Positions 51,251 through 61,049 of a stretch of 64,000 nt of DNA are shown here, one piece after another (position 1 is the stretch's first letter; every line of letters begins with the position of its first letter). This stretch comes from Pseudolysinimonas yzui (GTDB taxonomy: Bacteria; Actinomycetota; Actinomycetes; Actinomycetales; Microbacteriaceae): contig NZ_BNAI01000001.1 of the NCBI RefSeq assembly GCF_014653215.1, forward strand, positions 393,237 to 457,236, in the 5' to 3' direction. The translations under genes were made by a program, and so were the position numbers. The notes under the pieces were generated by a model. It was not told where the DNA came from, made no database searches, and saw only the letters and a list, made by a program, of their open reading frames with translations.

Positions 51251-53086
51251 TTGACTGACGTCGACACCGCCGCGATCGTCGCGGCCGACCGCGCTGCCCT
51301 GAGCCGCCTGAAGCTCCCCGAGCTGCAGGCCCTGGCCGCGGAGCGCGGAATCGCCGGCGCCGCCAAACTTCGAAAAGGAGAACTTGTGGACTCTCTCTCA
51401 GACACCCCCGAGACCGAGGCCCCGCAGGCCGAAGCTCCGGCAGCCGACGCACCCGTCGAGGCTCCCGCCGACGCCGCACCGATCGTCGAGGCCGCACCGG
51501 TCGCCGAGGGCGACACGATTCCGGCCCGCCGCTCCCGCCGCGCCACCGCATCGACCGAGGAGGTCGCCGCGCTCGCGGTCGAACTCCCCGCGATCGACGC
51601 GCCGGTCGAGCCGCAGCGTTCGCGTGAAGAGATCGCCGCGGAACTCGACAGCCTGCTTCCCGAGGTCACCTCCGGGTCCGACGCCGAGGGCGAAGAGACC
51701 GCGCCTCGCGGACGCAACCGCAACCGCAACCGCGGCGGCCAGGGTGCGCGGGCCGAGCAGGGCGGCCAGACCGCCGGTCAGCCGCGTCAGAACGGCAACG
51801 GCGGCAACGCCGGTCAGAACGGTCCCGCCACCGACGCCGGTGACGGTGAAGGTCGCGGACGCGGCCGGTACCGCGACCGCAAGCGCGGCCGCGGTCAGGG
51901 CCAGAACGACGAGTTCGAGCCGGAGATCAGCGACGACGACGTGCTCATCCCCGTCGCCGGCATCCTCGACGTGCTCGACAACTACGCGTTCGTGCGCACC
52001 TCGGGCTACCTCCCCGGAGCGAACGACGTCTACGTCTCGCTCGGTCAGGTGAAGAAGTACAACCTGCGCAAGGGCGACGCCGTCGTCGGCGCGATCCGCC
52101 AGCCGCGGGACAACGAGCAGAGCCGCCAGAAGTACAACGCGATCGTCAAGATCGACTCGATCAACGGGCAGAGCGTCGAGGAGGCGGCCGAGCGCATCGA
52201 GTTCGGCAAGCTCACCCCGATCTACCCGAAGGAGCGCCTGCGGCTCGAGACGACGCCCGAGAAGCTCTCGACGCGCATCATCGACCTGATCGCCCCGATC
52301 GGCAAGGGCCAGCGCGGCCTCATCGTCGCGCCGCCGAAGGCCGGCAAGACGATCATCCTGCAGGCGATCGCCAAGGCCATCGCGGTGAACAACCCCGAGG
52401 TGCACATCATGGTGGTGCTCGTCGACGAGCGCCCCGAAGAAGTCACCGACATGCAGCGCGCCGTCAAGGGCGAGGTCATCGCCTCGACCTTCGACCGGCC
52501 CGCCGAAGACCACACGACGGTCGCCGAGCTCGCGATCGAGCGCGCCAAGCGCCTCGTCGAGCTGGGCAACGACGTCGTCGTGCTGCTCGACTCGATCACC
52601 CGCCTGGGCCGCGCCTACAACCTCGCCTCGCCGGCATCCGGTCGCATCCTCTCCGGTGGCGTCGACGCGAGCGCGCTCTACCCGCCGAAGCGCTTCTTCG
52701 GTGCGGCGCGCAACCTCGAGGGCGGCGGCTCGCTGACCATCCTCGCGACGGCACTCGTCGAGACCGGCTCCAAGATGGACGAGGTGATCTTCGAGGAGTT
52801 CAAGGGCACCGGCAACTCCGAGCTGCGCCTCTCGCGCCAGCTCGCCGACAAGCGCATCTTCCCGGCGGTCGACATCGTCGCCTCGAGCACGCGTCGCGAA
52901 GACGAGCTGCTCACGCCGGAAGAGGTGCAGATCACCTCCCGGCTGCGCCGCTCGCTCGCGGGCCTCGACCCGCAGCAGCAGCTCGAGGTGGTGCTCAGCA
53001 AGCTCAAGGACACGCAGTCGAACGTCGAGTTCCTCGTGCAGATCCAGAAGGTCATCCCGAACGGCAACGGGCACCACAAGGAGTAA
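51251..53086 (+). CDS. rho: Transcription termination factor Rho
   Basis: Hexameric RNA helicase ending transcription. 611 aa. An N-terminal Rho_N/SAP-like domain ([26 protein letters not shown] split over 51310-51390) and a roughly 170-residue disordered insert rich in Glu, then Arg/Asn/Gly, typical of high-GC actinobacteria, precede the RNA-binding CSD ([12 protein letters not shown]), Walker [12 protein letters not shown], Walker [16 protein letters not shown] and R-loop. TTG at 51251 with AAAGGA upstream is chosen over GTG at 51224, which lies in a leader hairpin. Confidence 0.94.
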   Translation: MTDVDTAAIVAADRAALSRLKLPELQALAAERGIAGAAKLRKGELVDSLSDTPETEAPQAEAPAADAPVEAPADAAPIVEAAPVAEGDTIPARRSRRATASTEEVAALAVELPAIDAPVEPQRSREEIAAELDSLLPEVTSGSDAEGEETAPRGRNRNRNRGGQGARAEQGGQTAGQPRQNGNGGNAGQNGPATDAGDGEGRGRGRYRDRKRGRGQGQNDEFEPEISDDDVLIPVAGILDVLDNYAFVRTSGYLPGANDVYVSLGQVKKYNLRKGDAVVGAIRQPRDNEQSRQKYNAIVKIDSINGQSVEEAAERIEFGKLTPIYPKERLRLETTPEKLSTRIIDLIAPIGKGQRGLIVAPPKAGKTIILQAIAKAIAVNNPEVHIMVVLVDERPEEVTDMQRAVKGEVIASTFDRPAEDHTTVAELAIERAKRLVELGNDVVVLLDSITRLGRAYNLASPASGRILSGGVDASALYPPKRFFGAARNLEGGGSLTILATALVETGSKMDEVIFEEFKGTGNSELRLSRQLADKRIFPAVDIVASSTRREDELLTPEEVQITSRLRRSLAGLDPQQQLEVVLSKLKDTQSNVEFLVQIQKVIPNGNGHHKE

Positions 53087-53089
53087 GGC

Positions 53090-54172
53090 GTGTTCGAATC
53101 GGTCGCCTCGCTGCTGACCGAGCACGAGGAACTCCAGCAGCTGCTCTCCGATCCGGCGATCCATGCGGATGCCGGGCGTGCGAAGAAGGTCAACCGGCGC
53201 TACGCCGAGCTGAATCAGATCGTCGCCGCGCACGCCGCGTGGCAGGCCGCGGAAGAGGATGTCGCGGCGGCACGCGACCTCGCCGAAGAGGATGAGGCGT
53301 TCGCCGCCGAGCTTCCCGCGCTCGAGGAGAAGCTGACCGCGGCGGCCGAGAAGCTGCGCCGCCTGCTCATCCCGCGCGACCCCGACGACGGCCGCGACGT
53401 GATCATGGAGATCAAGGGCGGCGAGGGCGGCGAGGAGTCGGCCCTGTTCGCCGCCGACCTGTTGCGCATGTACCTGCACTACGCCGAGTCCCGCGGCTGG
53501 AAGACGGAACTGCTGGAACGCAACGAATCCGACCTCGGCGGCTACAAGGACGTGCAGGTCGCGATCAAGTCGAATGCCACCGACCCGGCCGAGGGCGTCT
53601 GGGCGTCGCTCAAGTACGAGGGCGGCGTGCACCGGGTTCAGCGCGTGCCGGCGACCGAGTCGCAGGGGCGCATCCACACCTCGACGACGGGCGTTCTCGT
53701 CTTCCCCGAGGTCGACGAGCCCGAAGAGATCGACATCAGCCCGAACGATCTGCGCATCGACGTGTTCCGCTCGTCGGGCCCGGGCGGGCAGAGCGTCAAC
53801 ACGACCGACTCGGCGGTGCGGATCACCCACCTGCCGACCGGCATCGTCGTGTCGATGCAGAACGAGAAGTCGCAGCTGCAGAACCGCGAGGCCGGGATGC
53901 GCGTGCTGCGGGCGCGGCTGCTCGCGCGTCAGCAGGAGGAGATCGCCGCGGCGGCCTCCGATCAGCGCAAGAGTCAGATCCGCACGATGGACCGCTCGGA
54001 GCGCATCCGCACCTACAACTTCCCCGAGAACCGCATCGCCGACCACCGCACCGGGTACAAGGCGTACAACCTCGACCAGGTGATGAACGGCGCGCTCCAG
54101 CCGGTCATCGACTCGTGCATCCAGGCCGACGAGGCGTCGCGTCTCGCCGACCTCGCCGACACCCCCCGATGA
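53090..54172 (+). CDS. prfA: Peptide chain release factor 1
   Basis: Decodes UAA/UAG and triggers peptide release. 360 aa with [24 protein letters not shown] (53580-53665; anticodon-like PAT follows as RVPAT) and the catalytic GGQ in [20 protein letters not shown] start three bases after the rho stop. In many actinobacteria rpmE lies between rho and prfA; it is absent here. Confidence 0.95.
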   Translation: MFESVASLLTEHEELQQLLSDPAIHADAGRAKKVNRRYAELNQIVAAHAAWQAAEEDVAAARDLAEEDEAFAAELPALEEKLTAAAEKLRRLLIPRDPDDGRDVIMEIKGGEGGEESALFAADLLRMYLHYAESRGWKTELLERNESDLGGYKDVQVAIKSNATDPAEGVWASLKYEGGVHRVQRVPATESQGRIHTSTTGVLVFPEVDEPEEIDISPNDLRIDVFRSSGPGGQSVNTTDSAVRITHLPTGIVVSMQNEKSQLQNREAGMRVLRARLLARQQEEIAAAASDQRKSQIRTMDRSERIRTYNFPENRIADHRTGYKAYNLDQVMNGALQPVIDSCIQADEASRLADLADTPR

Positions 54173-54182
54173 CGTCGCTCCG

Positions 54183-55037
54183 GTGAACCTGCGCGCCCTT
54201 CTCGATCATGCCGTCGCCGTGCTGACGACGGCGCGCGTGCCGTCGCCGGAAGCCGACGCCGAGCTGCTCGTCGCCCACGTGCTCGGCGTTTCGCGGGGGC
54301 AGGTGCAGGCGCAGGTCGTGACGGGCGCCTCGGTCGATGCCGAACAGCGCCACGCGGTGCTCGAACTCGTCGAACGCCGCGCCGCCCGGGAGCCGTTGCA
54401 GCATCTCACCGGGCGTGCCGCGTTCCGCTCCCTCGAACTCGCCGTCGGCCCCGGGGTGTTCGTGCCGCGACCCGAGACGGAGCTCGTCGCGCAACTCGCG
54501 ATCGACGCCCTGCTCGCCGTTCCGGGGGGATCCCCGCGCGCCGCCGACCTCGGCACGGGCAGCGGGGCGATCGCCCTCGCACTGGCGACCGAGGTGCCGC
54601 ACGCCGAGGTCGTCGCCGTCGAGAACTCGCCCCGCGCCTACGTCTGGACTCGCGAGAACGCCACCCGGGTGGGCGCCTCGAACCTCCGCCTGGTGTTCGC
54701 CGACCTGGCGGATGCGCTACCCGAACTCGACGGAACCCTCGATGTCGTCGTCTCGAACCCGCCGTACATCCCCCTCGGTGCGATCCCGCGCGACCCGGAG
54801 GTGCGCCTGCACGACCCGGAGGCCGCGCTCTACGGGGGAGCGGACGGCCTGGATGTCGTGCGCGCCGTCTCGGCGACGGCGTGGCGTCTGCTGCGCCCCG
54901 GCGGCACTCTGGTGCTGGAACACGGGGAACTCCAGGGCGCCGACATCCGCGCTCTGCTCGACGCCGACGGCTGGCGCGCCGCCGCGACGACCCGCGACCT
55001 CCTCGGCCGCGACCGCGCGACCACCGCGCTGCGCTGA
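54183..55037 (+). CDS. prmC: Release-factor glutamine methyltransferase
   Basis: N5-methylates the GGQ glutamine of release factors using SAM. 284 aa: an N-terminal helical domain (about 1-75), PRPETELVAQLA, SAM loop DLGTGSGAIALALA, and the signature VVSNPPYIP. GTG start ten bases after prfA, whose product is its substrate. Confidence 0.95.
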   Translation: MNLRALLDHAVAVLTTARVPSPEADAELLVAHVLGVSRGQVQAQVVTGASVDAEQRHAVLELVERRAAREPLQHLTGRAAFRSLELAVGPGVFVPRPETELVAQLAIDALLAVPGGSPRAADLGTGSGAIALALATEVPHAEVVAVENSPRAYVWTRENATRVGASNLRLVFADLADALPELDGTLDVVVSNPPYIPLGAIPRDPEVRLHDPEAALYGGADGLDVVRAVSATAWRLLRPGGTLVLEHGELQGADIRALLDADGWRAAATTRDLLGRDRATTALR

Positions 55038-55100
55038 CCTCGCCTCTGCCAGGATGTCGGTCGTGAGGTCGGCACGGTGCTCGACCGGAACGGAGCAGAC

Positions 55101-55331
55101 GTGATCGAGGACACCGGAGCCGCCTGGATCGGGCTCATCGTCGTCTGGATCCTCGCCGCGATCCAGTTGGTGCTGTTCATCGCCGGGCTCATCTCGGTGC
55201 TGGCGTCGAAGCGCTACACCGGGGGTGGCAAGTTCCTCTGGGTCGTCGTGATCTTCGCCTTGCCCCTGCTGGGGCCGCTCGGCTGGTTCATCGCGGGTCG
55301 CACCGCGCAGATCCGCACGACGGCGCCCTAG
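55101..55331 (+). CDS. Small PLDc_N-domain membrane protein
   Basis: 76 aa with two transmembrane helices (about 10-35 and 45-65). The FLWVVVIFALPLLGPLGWFIAGR end is the phospholipase D-nuclease N-terminal (PLDc_N) motif seen in small membrane proteins. Function unknown. GTG at 55101 is favoured by GGAG six bases upstream; GTG at 55077 would add eight residues. Its stop overlaps that of the convergent HAD gene (CTAG). Confidence 0.7.
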   Translation: MIEDTGAAWIGLIVVWILAAIQLVLFIAGLISVLASKRYTGGGKFLWVVVIFALPLLGPLGWFIAGRTAQIRTTAP

Positions 55332-55957
55332 CTCGCGAGCTCGCGACGCCCCTCGGCGAAGTCTTCGATCGCGTTCAACAGAGCGGCGGGGTCGCGGTAG
55401 AGGTGCGCCGTGATGCCGACGGAGCGGGCGCCCTCGACATTGATCGGCATGTCGTCGGCGAAGAAGGTGTGCTCGGCCGGTTCGTCGTAGGCGCGCAACA
55501 CCCCCTCGAAGACCCGCGGGTCGGGCTTGCGGGCGCCGTAGTGACTCGACGCCTTGAGATGCTCGGAGCCGAACAACGGCACGAGCTCGGGTGCGAGCGT
55601 CGTGAGGTTCTCGCCGACGAGCGGTCCGTTGTTGGTGAGCAAGGTCACCCGACCGAGTTCCGCCGCGCGCGCGACGGCGGCGAGGGCCTCGGGGCGAGGC
55701 GTCATCGCCGATGCCCGGTTGGCGAGCCACTCCTCGGCGGTGACGCTCGCGCCGACCGCCGCCGACCAGTCCGCGAGGTATGACGCCCCGTCGGGCCAGC
55801 GCCCCGCTTCCGCGGCCCATTCGCCCTCGTCGTGCCACCACCGGCGCCGCAGCTCGGGAAAGTCGAGCCCCGTCAGCGCGGTGAGACCGGTCATCCGGTG
55901 ACGCCAGTCGTAGTCGTAGAGGACGTCATCCATGTCGAAGACGAAGAGCAAACCCAT
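55328..55957 (-). CDS. HAD-family hydrolase (haloacid-dehalogenase-like phosphatase)
   Basis: 209 aa; HAD motifs: VFDMDDVLYD (motif I Asp-x-Asp), LLTNNGP (motif II Thr), KPDPRVF (motif III Lys), FFADDMPINVEGA (motif IV). A helical cap between motifs I and II. Phosphatase of unknown substrate. The only minus-strand gene in the argS-atp stretch, inserted with the PLDc_N gene between prmC and sua5. Confidence 0.86.
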   Translation of the reverse strand: MGLLFVFDMDDVLYDYDWRHRMTGLTALTGLDFPELRRRWWHDEGEWAAEAGRWPDGASYLADWSAAVGASVTAEEWLANRASAMTPRPEALAAVARAAELGRVTLLTNNGPLVGENLTTLAPELVPLFGSEHLKASSHYGARKPDPRVFEGVLRAYDEPAEHTFFADDMPINVEGARSVGITAHLYRDPAALLNAIEDFAEGRRELAS

Positions 55958-56024
55958 GATGTTCCCAGTCTCCCTGACGGTCGCAGGTGCTGCTGACCGC
56001 GCGCCCCGTAGGGTAGAGGGCGCC

Positions 56025-56702
56025 ATGGCTCTGTACGACACGAGCGTCCCCGACGAACTGTTGACCGGGATGCGTTCCGCCCGCGTTGCGATCGGGCGCG
56101 GGGAGCTGGTGGTGATCCCGACCGACACCGTCTACGGCGTTGCGGCCGACGCGTTCTCCCCGGCGGCCGTGCAGCGGTTGCTGGAGGCGAAGGGCCGCGA
56201 CCGCACGGCGCCGCCGCCGGTGCTGGTTCCCGGCATCCCGACCCTCGACGCGCTCACCGAGTTCGTCCCCGACGAGGTGCGCGCGCTGGTCGCGCAGTTC
56301 TGGCCGGGCGGGCTGACCGTGGTGCTGCGGGCCCGACCCACCCTCGAGTGGGACCTGGGGGAGACCCGGGGCACCGTCGCCGTGCGGATGCCGGATCAGC
56401 GCATCGCGCTCGAACTGCTCGCCGAGACCGGGCCTCTCGCCGTCTCGAGCGCGAACCGCACCGGCGAACCCGCCGCGATGACCGCCGCGGAGGCCGAGGT
56501 CGCGCTCGGTGACGCGGTCGCCGTGTACCTCGAGGCCGGTCAGGTCGGCGCCGCGTATCCCGATGCCCAGGTCGGCACCGGGTCGACGATCGTCGATGCG
56601 ACGGCGCTGGAGCATCCCGACGGCAAGCTGCGGATCCTGCGTCACGGCGTCATCCCGGATGCCGCGATCATCGAGATCGTGGGGGCCGAGCGTTGCGCAT
56701 AA
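56025..56702 (+). CDS. L-threonylcarbamoyladenylate synthase (TsaC/Sua5/YrdC)
   Basis: Makes threonylcarbamoyl-AMP for the t6A37 tRNA modification from threonine, bicarbonate and ATP. 225 aa: SARVAIGRGELVVIPTDTVYGVAADA, (56080-56155) LLEAKGRDR, FWPGGLTVVL, VAVRMPD, SSANRTGEPA. No C-terminal Sua5 domain, so the TsaC-like short form. ATG at 56025 chosen; a longer reading would overlap the HAD gene. Overlaps wecA by ten bases. Confidence 0.9.
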   Translation: MALYDTSVPDELLTGMRSARVAIGRGELVVIPTDTVYGVAADAFSPAAVQRLLEAKGRDRTAPPPVLVPGIPTLDALTEFVPDEVRALVAQFWPGGLTVVLRARPTLEWDLGETRGTVAVRMPDQRIALELLAETGPLAVSSANRTGEPAAMTAAEAEVALGDAVAVYLEAGQVGAAYPDAQVGTGSTIVDATALEHPDGKLRILRHGVIPDAAIIEIVGAERCA

Positions 56703-57979
56703 TCTTCTACGTCCTCGTGGCGCTCGTGTCCGGGGTCGTCTCGTTCGGCGCCTCGTGGGCGATCTGGAAGCTCAGCCACAAGTACCGCCTGTACCCGAAG
56801 ATCCGCGCACGTGACGTGCACACCCGGCCCACCCCGCGTCTCGGCGGGATCGCGCTGTTCCTCGGCATCGTCATCGCCTTCGCGGTCGGTTCGCAGCTGC
56901 CCCCTCTCGCCCTCATCTTCAACCAGCCGCAGCAGGTGCTCGCGGTGCTCGGTGCCGCGCTGCTCATCGTGCTCATCGGCGTCGCCGACGACATCTGGGA
57001 TCTCGACTGGTTCACCAAGCTGGCCGGGCAGATCATGGCGGCGGGCCTGCTGGCCTGGCAGGGCGTGCAGATCGGCTGGGTGCCGTTGCCGGGCACCGTC
57101 GCACCGCTGTCGCCCTACATGTCGCTGCTCGTGACGATCTTCGCGATCGTGCTGGTCATGAACGCCGTCAACTTCATCGACGGGCTCGACGGGCTCGTCG
57201 CCGGCGTCGCGACGGTCGCGAGTGCCGCGTTCTTCGTCTACGGCTACATCGTGTCGTACGGCCCGACCGAGCAGAGCGACTACTTCAACCTCGCGCAGTT
57301 CATCACCGCGGCGCTCATCGGCGCCTGCCTCGGGTTCCTGCCGTGGAACTGGCGGCGCGGCGACGATCGCCCGGCCCGGCTGTTCATGGGGGATGGCGGA
57401 GCGCTGCTCGTCGGACTCCTGATGGCGACGTCGACCGTCGCCCTGGCCGGGCAGACCGTGCCGACGAGTGCGAGCGAGGGGCTTGTGGCGCTCATCCCGG
57501 TCATCCTGCCGCTCGCGGTGCTCATCGTGCCGCTCGCCGACTTCACCCTCGCGGTGCTGCGTCGGCTGCGCGCCGGCAAGTCGCCGTTCAGCGCCGACCG
57601 CAATCACCTGCATCATCGCCTGCTCGACATGGGGCACTCGCACGTTCACGCCGTCGTGATCTTCTACGCGTGGACCGCCGCCGCATCGGTCGGCATGCTG
57701 CTGTTCCTCATCCCCGGGCGCGGGCTGCTGATCGGCGGAATCGTGATGCTCGTCGGGTTCGTCGTATGCACGATCGTGACGCTCGCCCCGCTGAGTCGTC
57801 GCAAAGCGATCGAGGCGGCGGTGCAGAGCGCTCCGGCGGATCTGGCGGCGGATGCCGGGGTCGCCGAATTCGATCCGCTCGACGCCGCGGCGGGGGCGAG
57901 CGCGGTGGGCGTGGAACACACCGACGCGGAGGCCGCACGAGCCCTCGAGCGGTTGCATGAGAAAGAGGCGTCCGCATGA
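56693..57979 (+). CDS. wecA: Polyprenyl-phosphate GlcNAc-1-phosphate transferase (WecA/MraY family)
   Basis: Transfers a sugar-1-phosphate from a UDP-sugar to undecaprenyl/decaprenyl phosphate, first step of wall-linked polymer synthesis. 428 aa with about 11 helices; GVADDIWDLDW (Asp pair), NFIDGLDGLVAG, FMGDGGALLVG and the HxHH-type DRNHLHHRLL. Mycobacterial Rv1302 occupies the same position. TTG start within the end of the sua5 gene. The C-terminal 60 residues are cytosolic and acidic. Confidence 0.9.
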   Translation: MRIIFYVLVALVSGVVSFGASWAIWKLSHKYRLYPKIRARDVHTRPTPRLGGIALFLGIVIAFAVGSQLPPLALIFNQPQQVLAVLGAALLIVLIGVADDIWDLDWFTKLAGQIMAAGLLAWQGVQIGWVPLPGTVAPLSPYMSLLVTIFAIVLVMNAVNFIDGLDGLVAGVATVASAAFFVYGYIVSYGPTEQSDYFNLAQFITAALIGACLGFLPWNWRRGDDRPARLFMGDGGALLVGLLMATSTVALAGQTVPTSASEGLVALIPVILPLAVLIVPLADFTLAVLRRLRAGKSPFSADRNHLHHRLLDMGHSHVHAVVIFYAWTAAASVGMLLFLIPGRGLLIGGIVMLVGFVVCTIVTLAPLSRRKAIEAAVQSAPADLAADAGVAEFDPLDAAAGASAVGVEHTDAEAARALERLHEKEASA

Positions 57980-58419
57980 CCGTCGCAGCCCTGATGACCC
58001 GCGCCCTGCGCTACGGCGCGATCGTCGCGGTGGCGGTCGCGGTCGTCGCCGGCACCATCGGCTGGCTGACCTCCGGGCTGCCGGGCCTGCTCGGCGGACT
58101 GTCGGGGGCAGCACTCTCCGCGGTATTCCTCGGGCTCACCGCCGTCAGCATCCTGATCGCCGGTCGGGTCACGCGGGGGGATCCCGGCAACCCGGCGTTC
58201 TTCGGGATCGTGCTCGGGGTCTGGGTGCTCAAGCTCGTCGCCTTCGTCGTCGCGGCGATCTTCATGCGCGCCTGGGATGCCGTCGACCCGGTCGTGTTCT
58301 TCTGGGCGGTCATCGCCGCGGTGATCGGCACCCTGGTCGGCGACATCGTCGCCCTCGTCCGCACGCGCATCCCCTACGCGAGCGACGTCGTGCTGCCGGG
58401 CGATCCTCCTCGGGCGTGA
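57976..58419 (+). CDS. AtpI-like membrane protein of the ATP synthase locus
   Basis: 147 aa, four hydrophobic helices (about 12-35, 38-60, 75-95, 105-125). Position just before atpB and the topology match the poorly conserved AtpI/UncI proteins proposed to aid c-ring assembly. Sequence alone is not diagnostic. ATG overlaps the wecA stop (ATGA). Confidence 0.7.
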   Translation: MTVAALMTRALRYGAIVAVAVAVVAGTIGWLTSGLPGLLGGLSGAALSAVFLGLTAVSILIAGRVTRGDPGNPAFFGIVLGVWVLKLVAFVVAAIFMRAWDAVDPVVFFWAVIAAVIGTLVGDIVALVRTRIPYASDVVLPGDPPRA

Positions 58420-58476
58420 CCGGTCCGGATGCGGGCCGCCGGGGGCGCCGGAGGCAACTCAATTCCTTGATAGGGT

Positions 58477-58489
58477 GAAGGTGACCTTC
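58477..58489. promoter_or_regulatory. Palindrome upstream of atpB
   Basis: GAAGGT-G-ACCTTC, directly after a TAGGGT -10-like box (58471-58476), so it would span the start of transcription of the atp operon. Confidence 0.4.
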
Positions 58490-58536
58490 CCCCCACAAAT
58501 CGCCCGCGTTGTCGCGCCCGATTCAGGAGAAAGCCC

Positions 58537-59364
58537 CTGTTAGCTTCAATCCTCACTCCGATCCTTCCCATGTCGGAGTGCCCTCCGGGTGAGTTCTGTG
58601 GGCCGTCGGTGGAAGAGTTCTTCCCCGAGCCGATTCTGTTCCTCAACACTCCGTTCGAGATGAACCGCATCCTGCTCATCCGGATGCTCGTGGTCGTCGT
58701 GCTCGCCGTCATCTTCTGGGTGGCGACACGCAACCTCAAGGTCGTTCCGACCAAGGGCCAGGTGGTCTTCGAGACGATCACCGGCTTCGTGCGCAACAAC
58801 ATCATCATCGAGACGTTGGGTGAGAAGGACGGCCGCCGGTTCATGCCGGTGCTGTTCACGATCTTCTTCCTGACCCTCGGGCTGAACATCACCGGCGTCA
58901 TCCCGGGTCTGCAGATCGCCAGCACCGGGCTCATCGGGCAGGCCCTCATCATGGCCCTGGTCGCCTACTTCACCTTCATCTACGCCGGCATGCGGCGCCA
59001 CGGCTTCAGGTTCTTCAAGAACCAGACGGTGTTGCCGGGCGTTCCGATCTTCATCGTGCCGGTCATCGCGATCCTCGAAGCGCTGTCGACGTTCATCATC
59101 AGGCCGGTCACGCTGACGCTCCGACTCACCATGAACATGGTCGCGGGGCACATGCTGCTCGTGCTGTGCTTCCTCGCGACGAACTTCTTCTTCGTGACGG
59201 TGCTCGTCGAGCAGGGCAACCCCCTCGGGCTCCTCGGCGTCGGCACCTTCGCCTTCGGCATCGCATTCACGGCGCTCGAGATCTTCGTCGCCGCGCTTCA
59301 GGCCTTCGTCTTCACGATCCTCACCGCCATCTACATCCAGTTGGCGCTGGCCGACGAGCACTAG
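58537..59364 (+). CDS. atpB: ATP synthase F0 subunit a
   Basis: Proton-channel subunit. 275 aa with about six helices; the essential Arg is in RPVTLTLRLTMNMVAGH, and a conserved FTALEIFVAALQAFVFTIL closes the protein. Start: no ATG, GTG or TTG has a ribosome site. AGGAG (58525-58529) lies seven bases before CTG 58537, in frame (CTG TTA GCT...), giving MLASILTPILP. The first ATG, 58570, has none and would drop 11 residues. CTG initiation is therefore proposed; ATG 58570 is the conservative alternative. Confidence 0.75.
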   Translation: MLASILTPILPMSECPPGEFCGPSVEEFFPEPILFLNTPFEMNRILLIRMLVVVVLAVIFWVATRNLKVVPTKGQVVFETITGFVRNNIIIETLGEKDGRRFMPVLFTIFFLTLGLNITGVIPGLQIASTGLIGQALIMALVAYFTFIYAGMRRHGFRFFKNQTVLPGVPIFIVPVIAILEALSTFIIRPVTLTLRLTMNMVAGHMLLVLCFLATNFFFVTVLVEQGNPLGLLGVGTFAFGIAFTALEIFVAALQAFVFTILTAIYIQLALADEH

Positions 59365-59628
<264 letters not shown>

Positions 59629-59658
59629 GTTGCGCCCCCTCGAATTGAAGGAGTCCGG

Positions 59659-60225
59659 ATGCTGACCGCATTCGCTGTGCTCGCCGTCGAAGCCGAGGGC
59701 GAGGAGTCGCAGTCGCTGCTGCTTCCCGCGCTGCCCGACTTGATCTGGGGCTCGATCGCTTTCGCGCTGATCCTCGGCCTCATGCTGTGGCGCTTCGTGC
59801 CGCGCATCAACGCAGCACTCGCCGCTCGCGTCGACGCCATCGAGGGCGGCATCAAGCGCGCCGACGAGGCGCAGGCCGAGGCCAACGCTGCGCGGGACAA
59901 GTACCTGGCACAGCTCGCCGAGGTGCGCACCGAGGCCGGTCGCATCCGCGAGGAGGCGCGCGAAGACGCCAAGCAGATCCGTGCCGGACTCGTCGAGCAG
60001 GCACAGGCCGACGCGGCGCGCATCGTCGCGAACGCCCAGGTGCAGATCGAGGCCGAGCGGGCAGCCGCTCTCGCGTCGCTGCGCACCGAGGTCGGTTCGC
60101 TCGCCCTCGACCTCGCGTCGGGTGTCATCGGTGAGTCGCTGAGCGACGACAAGAAGGCCGCCGGCATCGTCGACCGCTTCCTGGTCGACCTCGCCGCGTC
60201 CGAGAAGGCGCAGGCTGGTCGCTGA
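59659..60225 (+). CDS. atpF: ATP synthase F0 subunit b
   Basis: Stator stalk, 188 aa: one transmembrane helix (LIWGSIAFALILGLMLWRFV), then long coiled coil (ARVDAIEGGIKRADEAQAEA, REEAREDAKQIRAGLVEQ) to the C-terminus. ATG with GAAGGAG. Stop and atpH start share a base (TGATG). Confidence 0.94.
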   Translation: MLTAFAVLAVEAEGEESQSLLLPALPDLIWGSIAFALILGLMLWRFVPRINAALAARVDAIEGGIKRADEAQAEANAARDKYLAQLAEVRTEAGRIREEAREDAKQIRAGLVEQAQADAARIVANAQVQIEAERAAALASLRTEVGSLALDLASGVIGESLSDDKKAAGIVDRFLVDLAASEKAQAGR

Positions 60226-61013
60226 TGGGTTCCGCTTCCCGCGCCGCGCTCGCTTCGGCCGTCACCGCTCTCGCCGGAGAGAAGGGCGTCACGCTCGCCA
60301 CCGGCGAGCAGCTGCTGTCGGCCGGGCGTGACATCGCGGGTTCGCCCCAACTGCGGTCGACGCTCGTCGACCCGTCGATCGACGAGGCTGCGAAGTCGAA
60401 GCTCATCGGCAAGATCTTCGGCAGTCTCGATGCGGTCACCGCGCGCCTGCTGTCGGGGCTCACGACGGCCCGCTGGTCGGATTCCGACGAGCTGATCGAC
60501 GGCATCGAGCAGATCGGCATACGCGCGATCGCCGCGGCGTCGCCGCAGGCCTCGATCGAGTCGGAGCTCTTCGCGTTCGCGCGGGCGGTGACGAGCGACA
60601 ACGAGCTCGAACTCGCGGTCGGCAGCACCCTGAGCGACCCGCTGCAGAAGGCCGCGCTCGTCGAGCGACTGCTCGGCGCCAAGGCGAACCCCGCAACCGT
60701 GTCGATCGTGCGCCACCTGGTGCAGAGCCCCCGGGGCCGCCGCATCGGCGAACTGCTGCAGTCGGCGGCCGAAACGGTGGCGGATGCCTCCGGCGGCATC
60801 GTCGCAACGGTCACGGCGGCAGCGCCGCTTTCCGCAGCGCAACTCGAGAAGCTCACCTCGACCCTGACGACGCAGTACGGGCGCGAGCCGCGCATCGCCC
60901 TGCGGATCGACCCGGCCGTCATCGGCGGCCTGCGGGTGCAGATCGGCGAAGACGTCATCGACGGCACCGTCGCCGCCCGCCTCGCCGACCTCCGACTCCA
61001 ACTCGCCGGCTGA
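60225..61013 (+). CDS. atpH: ATP synthase F1 subunit delta
   Basis: Links stator to F1. 262 aa, longer than E. coli delta (177), as usual in actinobacteria, with an N-terminal helical half and a C-terminal half ending TTQYGREPRIALRIDPAVIGGLRVQIGEDVIDGTV (60872-60975), the delta signature. Confidence 0.93.
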   Translation: MGSASRAALASAVTALAGEKGVTLATGEQLLSAGRDIAGSPQLRSTLVDPSIDEAAKSKLIGKIFGSLDAVTARLLSGLTTARWSDSDELIDGIEQIGIRAIAAASPQASIESELFAFARAVTSDNELELAVGSTLSDPLQKAALVERLLGAKANPATVSIVRHLVQSPRGRRIGELLQSAAETVADASGGIVATVTAAAPLSAAQLEKLTSTLTTQYGREPRIALRIDPAVIGGLRVQIGEDVIDGTVAARLADLRLQLAG

Positions 61014-61049
61014 CCCCGGCACCGTAGACCACTTCCACAAAGGAACCTC

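Noticed and set aside
51398-54046. An 882-codon minus-strand frame under rho and prfA
   Set aside because: Antisense shadow of two highly conserved genes with Val/Leu/Asp repeats from codon bias.
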